Shown: one piece after another, positions 1-7,159 of the stretch
Numbering within the stretch: position 1 is the first letter of the stretch
Layout: each line of letters begins with the position of its first letter
Source of the DNA: Chloroflexota bacterium
GTDB taxonomy: Bacteria > Chloroflexota > UBA11872 > VXNJ01
Length of the DNA: 15,620 bases
Direction of reading: 5' to 3'
Assembly: GCA_026708165.1 (NCBI GenBank)
Contig: JAPOVO010000123.1
Span: 1-15,620, forward strand
The notes under the pieces: model-generated
What the model was told of the DNA's origin: nothing
What the model saw: the letters and a program-made list of their open reading frames with translations, nothing else
Databases searched by the model: none
Made by a program: the position numbers and the translations under genes

Positions 1-1044
1 TCTGTGCCGATGCTCCTTCTTTCGCCGCTCGCCGGGGTTCTCGCCGACCGGATCGACCGAAAGCGAATGCTGATCGCCACACAAGGCTTCGCAGCCACTC
101 TCGCGTTGGTGATGGCCGCGCTCGTCTTTAGCGATCTGGTTCGCCCCTGGCACCTTCTCGCCTCTGCCGGGATATCAGGAATCGTGATCGCCGCCAGCGT
201 TCCTTCCCGCTACGGCCTGACCGCCCTGGTCGTTCCGAAGGCCTATCTGGCAAACGCTACCGCGCTCCATGCGACAACCTCAGGCGGGTCCCGAATCCTG
301 GGACCGCAGATCGCCGGAATGCTGATAGCCGCAGTCGGAGCCGGAGCGTCCTACCTGATTCAAGCCGCGACATTCATTTGGGCTCTATTCAACTTCCGCC
401 GCGTCCCCACCACCCCGGTCAAGCGTCCACGATCATCGGAGAGTTTCCTCCAGAATCTGCGAAGCGGAGCCTTACTGGCGGTTCGCGACCCCCGACTTCG
501 CGGCGTTTACCTCGTAGGACTCCTCTACGCGGCGTTCATCTATCCATATACCCAGTTTCTGCCCGCCATCGCCAGCGACGTTCTGAAGATCGGCGCGGCG
601 GGCTTGGGAATGCTCATGGCTGCCAACGGGATCGGAGGAGTCTTGGGCGCGTTCATAGCCGCTGCGGCTTCGGGCTTTCGAAGACGCGGTCTGTTACTGC
701 TGGCGAGCGGCCTGACGACCTCGACAGGAGTGCTTCTCTTCTCGCTTTCCAACACCCTTTGGCTGTCGTTGGCTTGTCTTATGCTCGCCGGAATGGGAGG
801 GGGCTTGATAATTGCCACCAGCTCGGCCATTACGCAGTTAATAGTTCCAGACGAATTCCGAGGGCGTATGAGTTCGCTTCAACTGGTGATTTGGGGCACG
901 ATGCCGGTTGGCACGATTCCGCTCGGGGCAATCGCCACTGCGGCAGGCGCGCCCACCGCCTTGACGGTGTCCGGCGCCGTTGGCTTGTGTCTGGTCGCTT
1001 TCGCCATAGCCGGGCTACCCAACGTTCGCCGGCTGCAATGTTGA
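1..1044 (+). CDS. MFS transporter, DHA3/EntS-like drug or siderophore exporter (5' end cut by window)
   Basis: Integral inner-membrane protein of the major facilitator superfamily, probably a proton-driven efflux pump; substrate unknown. The reading frame is open from base 1 and the GTG and ATG near the left edge are internal. The visible protein begins inside the TM2 to TM3 loop, with the MFS motif A-like stretch LAGVLADRIDRKRML, so roughly the first 45-55 residues lie outside the window. A later segment (P-x-x-Y-L-A-N-A-T-A-L, then R-I-L-G-P-Q-I-A-G) is typical of the DHA3 branch, which includes EntS and macrolide exporters. A basic central loop (about residues 130-150) separates two hydrophobic halves, and about nine further hydrophobic segments follow. 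It ends in TGA after a short polar tail. The downstream gene converges on it. Family assignment is secure; the exporter role is inferred. Confidence 0.9.
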   Translation, partial: SVPMLLLSPLAGVLADRIDRKRMLIATQGFAATLALVMAALVFSDLVRPWHLLASAGISGIVIAASVPSRYGLTALVVPKAYLANATALHATTSGGSRILGPQIAGMLIAAVGAGASYLIQAATFIWALFNFRRVPTTPVKRPRSSESFLQNLRSGALLAVRDPRLRGVYLVGLLYAAFIYPYTQFLPAIASDVLKIGAAGLGMLMAANGIGGVLGAFIAAAASGFRRRGLLLLASGLTTSTGVLLFSLSNTLWLSLACLMLAGMGGGLIIATSSAITQLIVPDEFRGRMSSLQLVIWGTMPVGTIPLGAIATAAGAPTALTVSGAVGLCLVAFAIAGLPNVRRLQC

Positions 1045-1072
1045 GTTATGCGCTAAACCACCATACCCACGG

Positions 1073-1130
1073 CTTGCTGGTCACGGTGATGAAATAACAG
1101 GCAAGCGACTTTAAGACGCAGACCAGCAAG
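1073..1130. repeat. 10-bp perfect inverted repeat in convergent intergenic gap
   Basis: CTTGCTGGTC at 1073-1082 is the exact reverse complement of GACCAGCAAG at 1121-1130, with 38 bp between the arms. It lies 28 bp past the stop of the MFS gene and before the end of the convergent 109-aa gene. A second, smaller hairpin, CGGCG-GGA-CGCCG at 1175-1187, sits 6 bp beyond the stop of the 109-aa gene. Neither is followed by a T-run, so a classical intrinsic terminator is not supported. A role in transcript ending or RNA stability is only a guess. Confidence 0.4.
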
Positions 1131-1193
1131 ATGTGAAGCTATGCCAGCTAGATTCGATGCTTGCCAGTATTCTCCGGCGGGACGCCGTACTAC

Positions 1194-1523
1194 CTAGCGA
1201 TGACTCAGAACGCTCGACGAAACTCGCAGTCTGGGTGTTGCGTCCCAAGCCGCATCGCCGTTCAAGATCCTAGGCACGATCCAGAAGCCGTGGCGCGCCG
1301 CCAGCGAGTTCACCAGCTCAAGCGCCATAAACGCCATCTTTTCGGAAGACGTAGGATCGGCCGGAGCGATCCACACATAGGCGTCCTCTTCATCGACCTT
1401 GTCCAGGTCGACCGTCCCCCTGGCACCCGGCCAGGTGCTTGTCAGCTCGTCCGCAATGCGCTGCGCGATCCGGCGCACCTCATTACGCCCGCCATACGTG
1501 CCACGCGGCCTCTTTCGGGTCAA
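1194..1523 (-). CDS. hypothetical 109-aa protein, family not recognised
   Basis: I do not recognise this protein. The start is TTG, preceded by AAAGGA with 7 nt to the start codon, which is a good Shine-Dalgarno and the main reason to believe the gene and this start. The N-terminal 25 residues are strongly basic (TRKRPRGTYGGRNEVRR), followed by a probable amphipathic helix (IAQRIADEL). Then comes an acidic loop with KVDEEDAYVWIAPADP, a second helix-like stretch (SEKMAFMALELVNSLAARHG) and a beta-like WIVPRIL segment. There is no signal peptide, membrane helix or cysteine. It is downstream of fur on the same strand (194-bp gap) and convergent with the MFS gene. The alternating strand/helix pattern suggests a small cytoplasmic alpha/beta protein. 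The opposite-strand frame over the same bases looks like low-complexity shadow. Confidence 0.65.
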   Translation of the reverse strand: MTRKRPRGTYGGRNEVRRIAQRIADELTSTWPGARGTVDLDKVDEEDAYVWIAPADPTSSEKMAFMALELVNSLAARHGFWIVPRILNGDAAWDATPRLRVSSSVLSHR

Positions 1524-1632
1524 CTGACCGTCCTTTCGAAACTCGTCACTGCGCTGTGAACGTGTCCACCAACCTGAGTCGATCGCCGATACTGATGATA
1601 CTCCACAGGGTCGTTGTCAGGAGGTAACGGCG

Positions 1633-1663
1633 ATTCTATCACTACAAACTCCACACCTGTCTA
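1633..1663 (-). promoter_or_regulatory. possible sigma70-type promoter upstream of the 109-aa gene
   Basis: Reading the minus strand, TAGACA (1658-1663; 5 of 6 matches to TTGACA) is followed after 19 bp by TAGAAT (1633-1638; 5 of 6 matches to TATAAT). The spacer is 2 bp longer than ideal. It lies in the 194-bp gap between the fur stop and the TTG start of the 109-aa gene, and would leave a 5' leader of about 100 nt. This rests on hexamer matching only. Confidence 0.2.
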
Positions 1664-1717
1664 GCCTGCAATTACTGTTCGTCGAACCTCGAACTCGCCG
1701 CATCTCGAATGTGTCCG

Positions 1718-2161
1718 CTAGGAGTCTTTATTTCGGCAGTTCCCGCAGACTCCCATAACTTCGATCCGCTCGGAAACATACTGGAATCCGGTGGCATCTT
1801 CGACGGCCGCGCGCTGCGCGGGGTCCAAGTTGAGCTGGAATTCCATAATGTCGCCACACCCTTGGCAAATGATGTGCTGGTGCCCCGGCTTGTCGACGAC
1901 CGGCTCGAAATGCGCATGTTCCTCGTCAAATCGATGATCCTGTACAAGTCCCTCCGACTTCAGCAGCGCCAGCGTCCGATACACCGTGGACAAACTGATT
2001 CTCGGATCGATCGTTCGGGCCCGACGGTATATTTCATCGGCGTCGGGATGGGACCGTCCCTCATCCATTATCGAAGCGACCAGCTTACGCTGCTCTGTTA
2101 TCCGCACCCCTGATTCGAGGAGGGCCCTGAGCACGCCGCCGTTTTTGGATTCGGAGCTCAA
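1718..2161 (-). CDS. fur: Fur-family metal-dependent transcriptional repressor
   Basis: A 147-aa cytoplasmic DNA-binding regulator. The N-terminal winged helix covers about residues 10-80, with recognition helix SLSTVYRTLALLKSEG near 57-71. The metal-binding and dimerisation domain contains H38 (SHPDADEI), the GHQHIIC segment with H94 and H96, and two structural-zinc pairs, C99-x-x-C102 and C139-x-x-C142. At the position that separates PerR (Asp) from Fur (Glu), this protein has Glu (E107 in DIMEF). That favours an iron-type Fur over a peroxide sensor, but Zur cannot be excluded. The start is TTG, chosen because GGAAGGA lies 5 nt upstream and no ATG fits. It follows the glutamate dehydrogenase gene by 104 bp on the same strand. 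No obvious Fur box was seen around it, so target genes are unknown. Confidence 0.9.
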   Translation of the reverse strand: MSSESKNGGVLRALLESGVRITEQRKLVASIMDEGRSHPDADEIYRRARTIDPRISLSTVYRTLALLKSEGLVQDHRFDEEHAHFEPVVDKPGHQHIICQGCGDIMEFQLNLDPAQRAAVEDATGFQYVSERIEVMGVCGNCRNKDS

Positions 2162-2265
2162 ATCAATCCTTCCACGCGAGCCTTTCGCCTAAATCGTACC
2201 GTGCTGATAGGCGTAAGCCATAAGCGGGAATCCGAGACGTAACTCTTCCTCAACTGCCCCTGCGG

Positions 2266-3546
2266 CTAGGGGTAGAGTCCCCGTACGCTGGCGGCCTCCG
2301 CAACCCGGCGAATCGCAAGCATGTATGCGGCGGTTCGCAGGTCGCAATCTTCTTGAAAGTGTAGCTCCCAGACCTCCCCGAATGCCCGTCGCATCATACT
2401 TGCCAGCCGCTCACTAATCTGGCTGTCGGTCCAAAAGAACCCCTGCAAGTCCTGCACCCATTCGAAGTACGACACGCCAACGCCTCCGGCATTGGCCAGA
2501 ATATCCGGCGCTATGACGGTCCCGGCGTCTAGCAGTATCTCTTCGCCACGTGGCGTGACGGGGCCGTTGGCGCCCTCGGCGACCAGCTTTGCCCTCACCG
2601 ATCCGGCGTTGCGGCTGGTTATCTGTCCTTCTATGGCAGCGGGGACGAGAATGTCCACGTCCAGCGTGAGCAACTCTGAGTTGGTAATCGCATCCACGCC
2701 GGGCATATCTCCCAGCGGCATGAGTTCCCCGACGGCAGCCCGCACTCGATCGGCGTCCAATCCACGGTTGTTAAACGCACCCCCGGTGCGGTCGCTGACT
2801 GCTACCACACGGGCACCGACTTCGGTAAGGAAGTCGACAGCTCCCATGCCCACGTTACCGGCACCCTGGACGGCCACGGTGGCTCCCTCCAGATTGATTC
2901 CGAGCTTCGCGGCAGCCTCGACAATCACGCGGACCAGTCCCGCGGAAGTTGCCGTCAAGCGCCCGCGCGATCCGCCGATGCTGACGGGCTTGCCCGTAAC
3001 GACGGCCGGAATCGAATATCCGTGATGCATGCTTATGGTGTCCATGATCCACGCCATCACCTGTGAGTTGGTGCCCATGTCAGGAGCGGGGATGTCGCTT
3101 TCCGGCCCAATCAACACCGCAATCTCAGTCGCATATCGCCGCGTCAGATTCTCCAACTCCCTGCGTGAGAGTGCTCGCGGCTCTACCTGAACGCCGCCCT
3201 TGGCGCCGCCGAAGGGAAGGTCCACGACGGCGCACTTCCACGTCATCAACATCGCCAGCGCCCGCACTTCATCCAGCGCCACCGACGAGCTGTATCTAAT
3301 CCCGCCCTTGGCCGGCCCCCGATGCACGTTGTGCTGAACGCGATAACCCCTGAACATGCTGACGGTGCCGTCGTCCATCTCGACCGGGAAGTTAACGGTG
3401 AGCTCCCGCCGGGGCTTTCGAAGCATCGAACGCAGCCTGTCATCAAGGCCAAGACGTTCCGCGGCGGTGTCGAATTGATATAGAGCGGCGTCGAAGGGGT
3501 TTTGTTCAGTCGAGTGACTAGTTTCGGAACTGACGACGGTCGTCAT
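2266..3546 (-). CDS. gdhA: glutamate dehydrogenase (Glu/Leu/Phe/Val dehydrogenase family)
   Basis: Cytoplasmic, probably hexameric enzyme interconverting L-glutamate and 2-oxoglutarate plus ammonium. At 426 aa it matches the small hexameric GDH class and is longer than leucine dehydrogenases (about 360 aa). The N-terminal substrate domain has K80 (GPAKGGIRY), K104 (MTWKCAVVDLPFGGAKGG), catalytic K116 and the aspartate in DIPAPDMGT (D156). The Rossmann domain shows G228-A-G-N-V-G233. The acidic residue D252, after the second strand (VVAVSD), hints at NAD+ preference, which is an inference. The ATG has a strong Shine-Dalgarno, AAAGGAG with an 8-nt spacer. It lies 129 bp downstream of gatB on the same strand. 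GatCAB releases glutamate, so co-location fits a glutamate/nitrogen theme. The symbol gdhA is generic. Confidence 0.93.
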   Translation of the reverse strand: MTTVVSSETSHSTEQNPFDAALYQFDTAAERLGLDDRLRSMLRKPRRELTVNFPVEMDDGTVSMFRGYRVQHNVHRGPAKGGIRYSSSVALDEVRALAMLMTWKCAVVDLPFGGAKGGVQVEPRALSRRELENLTRRYATEIAVLIGPESDIPAPDMGTNSQVMAWIMDTISMHHGYSIPAVVTGKPVSIGGSRGRLTATSAGLVRVIVEAAAKLGINLEGATVAVQGAGNVGMGAVDFLTEVGARVVAVSDRTGGAFNNRGLDADRVRAAVGELMPLGDMPGVDAITNSELLTLDVDILVPAAIEGQITSRNAGSVRAKLVAEGANGPVTPRGEEILLDAGTVIAPDILANAGGVGVSYFEWVQDLQGFFWTDSQISERLASMMRRAFGEVWELHFQEDCDLRTAAYMLAIRRVAEAASVRGLYP

Positions 3547-3554
3547 CGCTTAGG

Positions 3555-3597
3555 CTCCTTTGCCTTGTGCACGATTCCGTACTCAATTCTAGCTAGA
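3555..3597 (-). promoter_or_regulatory. gdh leader: strong RBS and a 10-bp palindrome
   Basis: AAAGGAG (3555-3561 on the minus strand) precedes the gdh ATG by 8 nt and fixes that start. Further upstream, TCTAGCTAGA (3588-3597) is a perfect 10-bp palindrome in an AT-richer stretch. It overlaps a -10-like TAGAAT, without a good -35. It could be part of a gdh promoter or operator. The RBS is clear; the promoter role is weak. Confidence 0.4.
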
Positions 3598-3675
3598 TTT
3601 CAAGCCATTTAACTAGACCGTGCCGCCTCCGCCCTTAACCAGCGCATCCTCGCATGTGGTCTGGAGGTCGCGCGC

Positions 3676-5133
3676 TCAACCCAGTTCGGCGGCGATCAGC
3701 TCGTTGACGCGGGCAGGATTTGCGCGTCCCCTGGTTGCCCTCATCACCCGACCGACCAAGAAACCTGCCGCCTGCTTTTTCCCCGCCTGAAAGTCGGCAA
3801 CCGCCTTGGGATTTTCCTGAATCGCCTTCACGACCGCCTGCCTGATCTCATCCTGATCGGTTATCTGTTCGCCTTGCTGGGCCACGATTTCCGCAGCGCT
3901 ACGGCCGGTCTCGAACATGGTCCGGAATATGTCCCGCGCCATCTTTCCGCTTACGCGGTTTGAGTCCTCCAGTTTCAAGAGCTCGATCAAGTCTCCAGGC
4001 CCAACCGGAGACTCGGACGGGCTTGCGCCGGCGTCGCCGAGCGCCTTGACCAGATCCCGAGTAATCCAGTTGGCGACCCTCTGGGGATCGCCGTAACTTG
4101 CCGCGGCTTCTTCGAAATACCTGAGCAACTCCCGATTGTTGATCAGCTGACGAGCGTCATCCGGTCTAATGCCAACTTGCTCGATCAACCGGTGTTCCAG
4201 CGCAGACGGCAACTCGGGCATGCGCGCCGCAATTTCCCCCACCCATGCCTCGTCAAGCACCAGCGGCGGCAGGTCAGGCTCCGCGAAGTACCTGTAGTCG
4301 TGCGCGTATTCCTTGGTGCGTTGCGAGACGGTAGTACCCGAAGCCTCATGCCAGCCGCGCGTTTCCTGCTCTGGCGGACCGTTGCCGGATTCCCATACCG
4401 CTATCTGACGCTTCTCCTCAAACTCCAGCGCCCGGTATACGGACCTGAAGGAGTTCATGTTCTTCACTTCCACCTTGGAGTTGCCGATCTCTCCGTCTCG
4501 CGGCCAAACCGATATATTGGCGTCGCAGCGAAAGGCCCCTTCCTGCATGTTCGCGGTCGAAACGTCAAGATACACAAGGATGTTCCGAAGGCTCATCAAG
4601 TATTCGCGGGCCTCCGCCGCAGTCTTCATGTCAGGTTCGCTCACGATTTCCATAAGGGGCGCACCCGACCGGTTCACGTCGAGCAGGCTGTAGTCCTCTC
4701 CCGCTTCGTCCCGTCCATGAATCATCCGGGCCGTGTCTTCTTCGAGATGCACGCGGGTTATGCCGAGTCTTCGATCGATTCCGTCAACCGTCACGTCGAG
4801 GTGGCCGCCAACGCAAAACGGGAGGTCGTACTGCGATATCTGATACCACTTCATCAGATCGGGATACGCATAGTTCTTGCGGTCGAACTTCGCGTGCGCG
4901 GGAATGCGGCAGTTGAGCGCCAGACCAGTGAGGATCGTCATTTCGACTGCCTGCTCGTTGATCACGGGCAGCACGCCGGGCATTCCCAGACAAATCGGGC
5001 ATACGACGGTGTTCGGCGGCGCATCCGCATACTTTGCCGAGCACGCACAGAACATCTTGCTCTCGGTCAGAAGCTGGGCATGAACCTCCAGACCGATGAC
5101 GACCCGGTATCCGCCGTTCGCTCGCGCCGCCAT
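3676..5133 (-). CDS. gatB: aspartyl/glutamyl-tRNA amidotransferase subunit B
   Basis: The GatB subunit of GatCAB phosphorylates misacylated Glu-tRNA(Gln) or Asp-tRNA(Asn) and transfers to it the ammonia tunnelled from GatA. It is 485 aa, the usual family size. The N-terminus has the family signature YRVVIGLEVHAQL, then a zinc-site pattern C29-x-C31 and C45-x-x-C48 (VVCPICLGMPG). The kinase-like cradle follows, with KNYAYPDLMKWYQISQYD, RVHLEEDTARMIHG and LDVNRSGAPLMEIVSEPD. The C-terminal part is the helical and YqeY-like tail, ending NPARVNELIAAELG. The frame stays open upstream to 5277, but those 48 residues overlap the gatA 3' end and do not look like GatB. ATG at 5133 puts the conserved motif at residue 9. 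It starts 7 bp after the gatA stop without a clear Shine-Dalgarno, so translational coupling is likely. Confidence 0.96.
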   Translation of the reverse strand: MAARANGGYRVVIGLEVHAQLLTESKMFCACSAKYADAPPNTVVCPICLGMPGVLPVINEQAVEMTILTGLALNCRIPAHAKFDRKNYAYPDLMKWYQISQYDLPFCVGGHLDVTVDGIDRRLGITRVHLEEDTARMIHGRDEAGEDYSLLDVNRSGAPLMEIVSEPDMKTAAEAREYLMSLRNILVYLDVSTANMQEGAFRCDANISVWPRDGEIGNSKVEVKNMNSFRSVYRALEFEEKRQIAVWESGNGPPEQETRGWHEASGTTVSQRTKEYAHDYRYFAEPDLPPLVLDEAWVGEIAARMPELPSALEHRLIEQVGIRPDDARQLINNRELLRYFEEAAASYGDPQRVANWITRDLVKALGDAGASPSESPVGPGDLIELLKLEDSNRVSGKMARDIFRTMFETGRSAAEIVAQQGEQITDQDEIRQAVVKAIQENPKAVADFQAGKKQAAGFLVGRVMRATRGRANPARVNELIAAELG

Positions 5134-5140
5134 TAAGAAG

Positions 5141-6604
5141 TCAAACGGCCTTTCGGGCCGTCGCCGATTCAACGCCGGCAAGCTGCTCGTACGCGTGGGC
5201 CGCACGCAGTAAGACCGTTTCTCCCAGCGGCGGAGCCATGAACTGAAGACCCACCGGCAGTCCTTGTGAAAAGCCACACGGCACCGAGATTCCCGGTATC
5301 CCGGCGATTGGCCCCGGCAGTGTCATTACATCGGACAGGTACATAGAAATCGGATCGTCGACCTTTTCGCCGACCGGGAACGCCACTGTGGGCGATGTTG
5401 GCGTGACGATCAAATCCACCGACTCGAAAGCCTGGTCGAAGTCTCGCTTGATGAGCGTTCGCACCTTCTGCGCTCGCAGATAGTAGGCGTCGTAGTAGCC
5501 GCTTGAGAGTGCGAAAGTTCCCAACATGATCCGCCGCTTTACCTCCGCTCCGAAGCCGGTCCCCCTACTGTTCATCATCAGCTCTTCGACGCCATCCGAA
5601 TCCGGGTCGAAATATCCATATTTGACGCCGTTGTAGCGCGCCAGATTCGCGCTTGCTTCGGCGGGTGCTATCACATAGTAGGTGGCCAGCGCGTACTCGG
5701 TATGCGGGAGCGAGATATCGACAATTTCCATTCCCGCTTCCGTCAGCCGGTCTATCGCTTTCAACACCACTCCGCGCACACCTTCGTCGACTCCAGCCGC
5801 CATGTATTCACGCGGCAATCCGACCTTCAGACCGGCAACGTCGGCGTGGAGGGATGATTCGTAATCGGGCACGTCAGCTTGGAGGGAAGTGGAATCGAGC
5901 GCATCGTGACCCGAAATTGCCTGCATAAGAATTGCGCAATCCGTCACATCTTTGGTAATCGGCCCAATCTGATCCAGCGACGACGCGAACGCCACCAAGC
6001 CGTAGCGCGAGACGCGTCCATATGTCGGCCTCATGCCGACCACTCCGCAGAGCGCGGCAGGCTGCCGCACAGAGCCGCCGGTATCGCTGCCCAACGCAGC
6101 GATGCACTCATCGGCGGCCACGGCCGCAGCCGATCCTCCGCTGGAGCCGCCCGGAACCCGGTCGAGGTCCCAAGGATTGAACGTGGGGAAGAAGCCGGAG
6201 TTCTCGGTCGACGACCCCATCGCGAATTCGTCCATGTTGGTCTTACCGACCGTCACCGCGCCCGCGTCGCGCAGCATGCTTACCACCGTTGCATCGAACG
6301 GAGGTACGAAGTTGCCGAGTATCTTGCTGCCGCACGTAGTCTTGACGTTGCGCGTCGAGAGAACGTCCTTGAGCGCCAGCGGCACACCGCACAGCCTTGG
6401 AGCATCAGGATGTCTCAGCCGCTCGTCGGCTTCCGCGGCCTGCCGCATCGCCAAGTCGGGGGTCAACGTTATGTAGGCCCGGACCCTCGCATCGATGCTG
6501 TGGATGCGGTCCAGCACGGCGCGAGTGAGCTCAACCGACGAGATTTGCCCGCTGCGCAGCCGCCCCGACGCCTCGTGGACGGTGAGACTACATAGTTCGT
6601 CGAT
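5141..6604 (-). CDS. gatA: aspartyl/glutamyl-tRNA amidotransferase subunit A, probable AUC start
   Basis: Glutaminase subunit of GatCAB, an amidase-signature enzyme that hydrolyses glutamine and passes ammonia to GatB. Counting from the ATC at 6604 gives 487 aa. The Lys-cisSer-Ser triad then falls at K79 (PLALKDVL), S154 (GGSSGGS) and S178 (GSDTGGSVRQPAA). To my recollection these are the same numbers as in Staphylococcus aureus GatA. Typical N-terminal homology (ELCSLTVHEASGRLRSGQISSVELTRAVLDRI) lies upstream of the first standard start, a GTG at 6515-6517, which would leave only 458 aa and remove the first helix. Between the in-frame stop at 6614-6616 and that GTG there is no ATG, GTG or TTG. 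UGAGG at 6612-6616 lies 7 nt before the ATC. An out-of-frame ATG followed at once by TAG sits at 6588-6593, so a one-base error is the alternative. It follows gatC by 17 nt. Confidence 0.93.
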   Translation of the reverse strand: MDELCSLTVHEASGRLRSGQISSVELTRAVLDRIHSIDARVRAYITLTPDLAMRQAAEADERLRHPDAPRLCGVPLALKDVLSTRNVKTTCGSKILGNFVPPFDATVVSMLRDAGAVTVGKTNMDEFAMGSSTENSGFFPTFNPWDLDRVPGGSSGGSAAAVAADECIAALGSDTGGSVRQPAALCGVVGMRPTYGRVSRYGLVAFASSLDQIGPITKDVTDCAILMQAISGHDALDSTSLQADVPDYESSLHADVAGLKVGLPREYMAAGVDEGVRGVVLKAIDRLTEAGMEIVDISLPHTEYALATYYVIAPAEASANLARYNGVKYGYFDPDSDGVEELMMNSRGTGFGAEVKRRIMLGTFALSSGYYDAYYLRAQKVRTLIKRDFDQAFESVDLIVTPTSPTVAFPVGEKVDDPISMYLSDVMTLPGPIAGIPGISVPCGFSQGLPVGLQFMAPPLGETVLLRAAHAYEQLAGVESATARKAV

Positions 6605-6611
6605 TGCCGCG

Positions 6612-6616
6612 CCTCA
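6612..6616 (-). promoter_or_regulatory. Shine-Dalgarno for gatA supporting the ATC start
   Basis: TGAGG on the minus strand, just after the gatC stop, lies 7 nt from the in-frame ATC (6602-6604) and 18 nt from the out-of-frame ATG (6591-6593). Good spacing to the ATC and poor spacing to the ATG favour initiation at AUC, if the sequence is right. Confidence 0.45.
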
Positions 6617-6621
6617 CTTGT

Positions 6622-6912
6622 TCAAAACGCTTTGAGGACCGCCGGAACTCGAATGTAATCACCGCGAGTCCTCGGCGCGTTCGCCAAGACGTCGTCCTTC
6701 GGCAAGCAGTCTCCGACCGCATCCTCACGCATGTTGTTTTCGATGGGAATAACTTGCGCCGTCGGGGGAATCGCGCTCGTGTCCAACTCGGACAAGGCCC
6801 GAAAGTGCTCAAGGGTCTTGGACAGCTCCACACGCATTTTGTCTTTCTCTTCGTCCGAGAGAGTCAGACGGGCGAGCCGAGATACGTGTTCGACTACTTC
6901 AGAATCGAGCAT
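6622..6912 (-). CDS. gatC: aspartyl/glutamyl-tRNA amidotransferase subunit C
   Basis: Small GatCAB subunit of 96 aa that wraps around the GatA-GatB interface and stabilises the complex. Family hallmarks are present: an N-terminal VEHVSRLARLTLSDEEKDKM segment and a helix ending in LEHFRALSELDTS. These are followed by the proline-rich linker (IPPTAQVIPIENNMREDAV) and the conserved C-terminal tail GDYIRVPAVLKAF. ATG at 6912 is preferred to the TTG one codon upstream. AGG lies 8 nt upstream, a modest ribosome site. It is the first gene of the minus-strand block gatC-gatA-gatB and is divergent from the MFS transporter gene. The inverted repeat at 6985-7010 may carry its promoter. Confidence 0.95.
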   Translation of the reverse strand: MLDSEVVEHVSRLARLTLSDEEKDKMRVELSKTLEHFRALSELDTSAIPPTAQVIPIENNMREDAVGDCLPKDDVLANAPRTRGDYIRVPAVLKAF

Positions 6913-6984
6913 CAATACAACCTGTGTCTCATCCGACGCTCCGACTCCAGATCGATACGGCAGTCAGATAGCATGTCCGGTGAC

Positions 6985-7010
6985 CATGCGCGAAGTATAA
7001 GAGACGCATG
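6985..7010 (-). promoter_or_regulatory. candidate gatC promoter -10 inside a dyad repeat
   Basis: CATGCG (6985-6990) and CGCATG (7005-7010) form a perfect 6-bp dyad with 14 bp between the arms. On the minus strand the spacer contains TATACT (6994-6999), a good -10 match pointing at gatC. No convincing -35 lies 16-18 bp upstream. A repressor or activator site overlapping the promoter is possible, but this is inferred only from layout. Confidence 0.3.
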
Positions 7011-7159
7011 TCGCTGGGATGCCCAGGCGGTTGGCATCGCTCAACCAGCCGCATCGGACACTGCTATAGAATCCTCACCGGCTTCCGACCGCACCGTGGC
7101 GGTGCGTCCACGCGATCGTAGATACCCTGCCTAGACCCGTCTTTACAGTTTCCGTCGCA

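Noticed and set aside
1161..1559. 132-aa plus-strand frame over the 109-aa minus-strand gene
   Set aside because: Arg/His-rich shadow composition; the minus-strand frame has the better Shine-Dalgarno and a protein-like hydrophobic pattern.
1680..1717. T-loop-like GGTTCGA on the minus strand, considered as a tRNA
   Set aside because: No acceptor stem, D arm or anticodon arm could be paired around it.
2162..2265. Possible terminator or Fur box between gdh and fur
   Set aside because: Only a 3-bp GGC/GCC stem and a weak TACGAT element are visible; no Fur-type palindrome and no T-run.
2492..3025. Open frame of 177 aa opposite glutamate dehydrogenase
   Set aside because: Low-complexity Ser/Thr/Pro/Ala composition complementary to a conserved enzyme; no support as a gene.
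4177..5136. Long open frame of 319 aa on the plus strand opposite gatB
   Set aside because: It lies antisense to a clear gatB, is rich in Arg and His as GC-rich shadow frames are, and shows no domain or ribosome site.
5134..5277. 48-residue N-terminal extension of gatB
   Set aside because: It overlaps the conserved end of gatA in another frame, and GatB proteins begin just before YRVVIGLEVH, so the ATG at 5133 is preferred.
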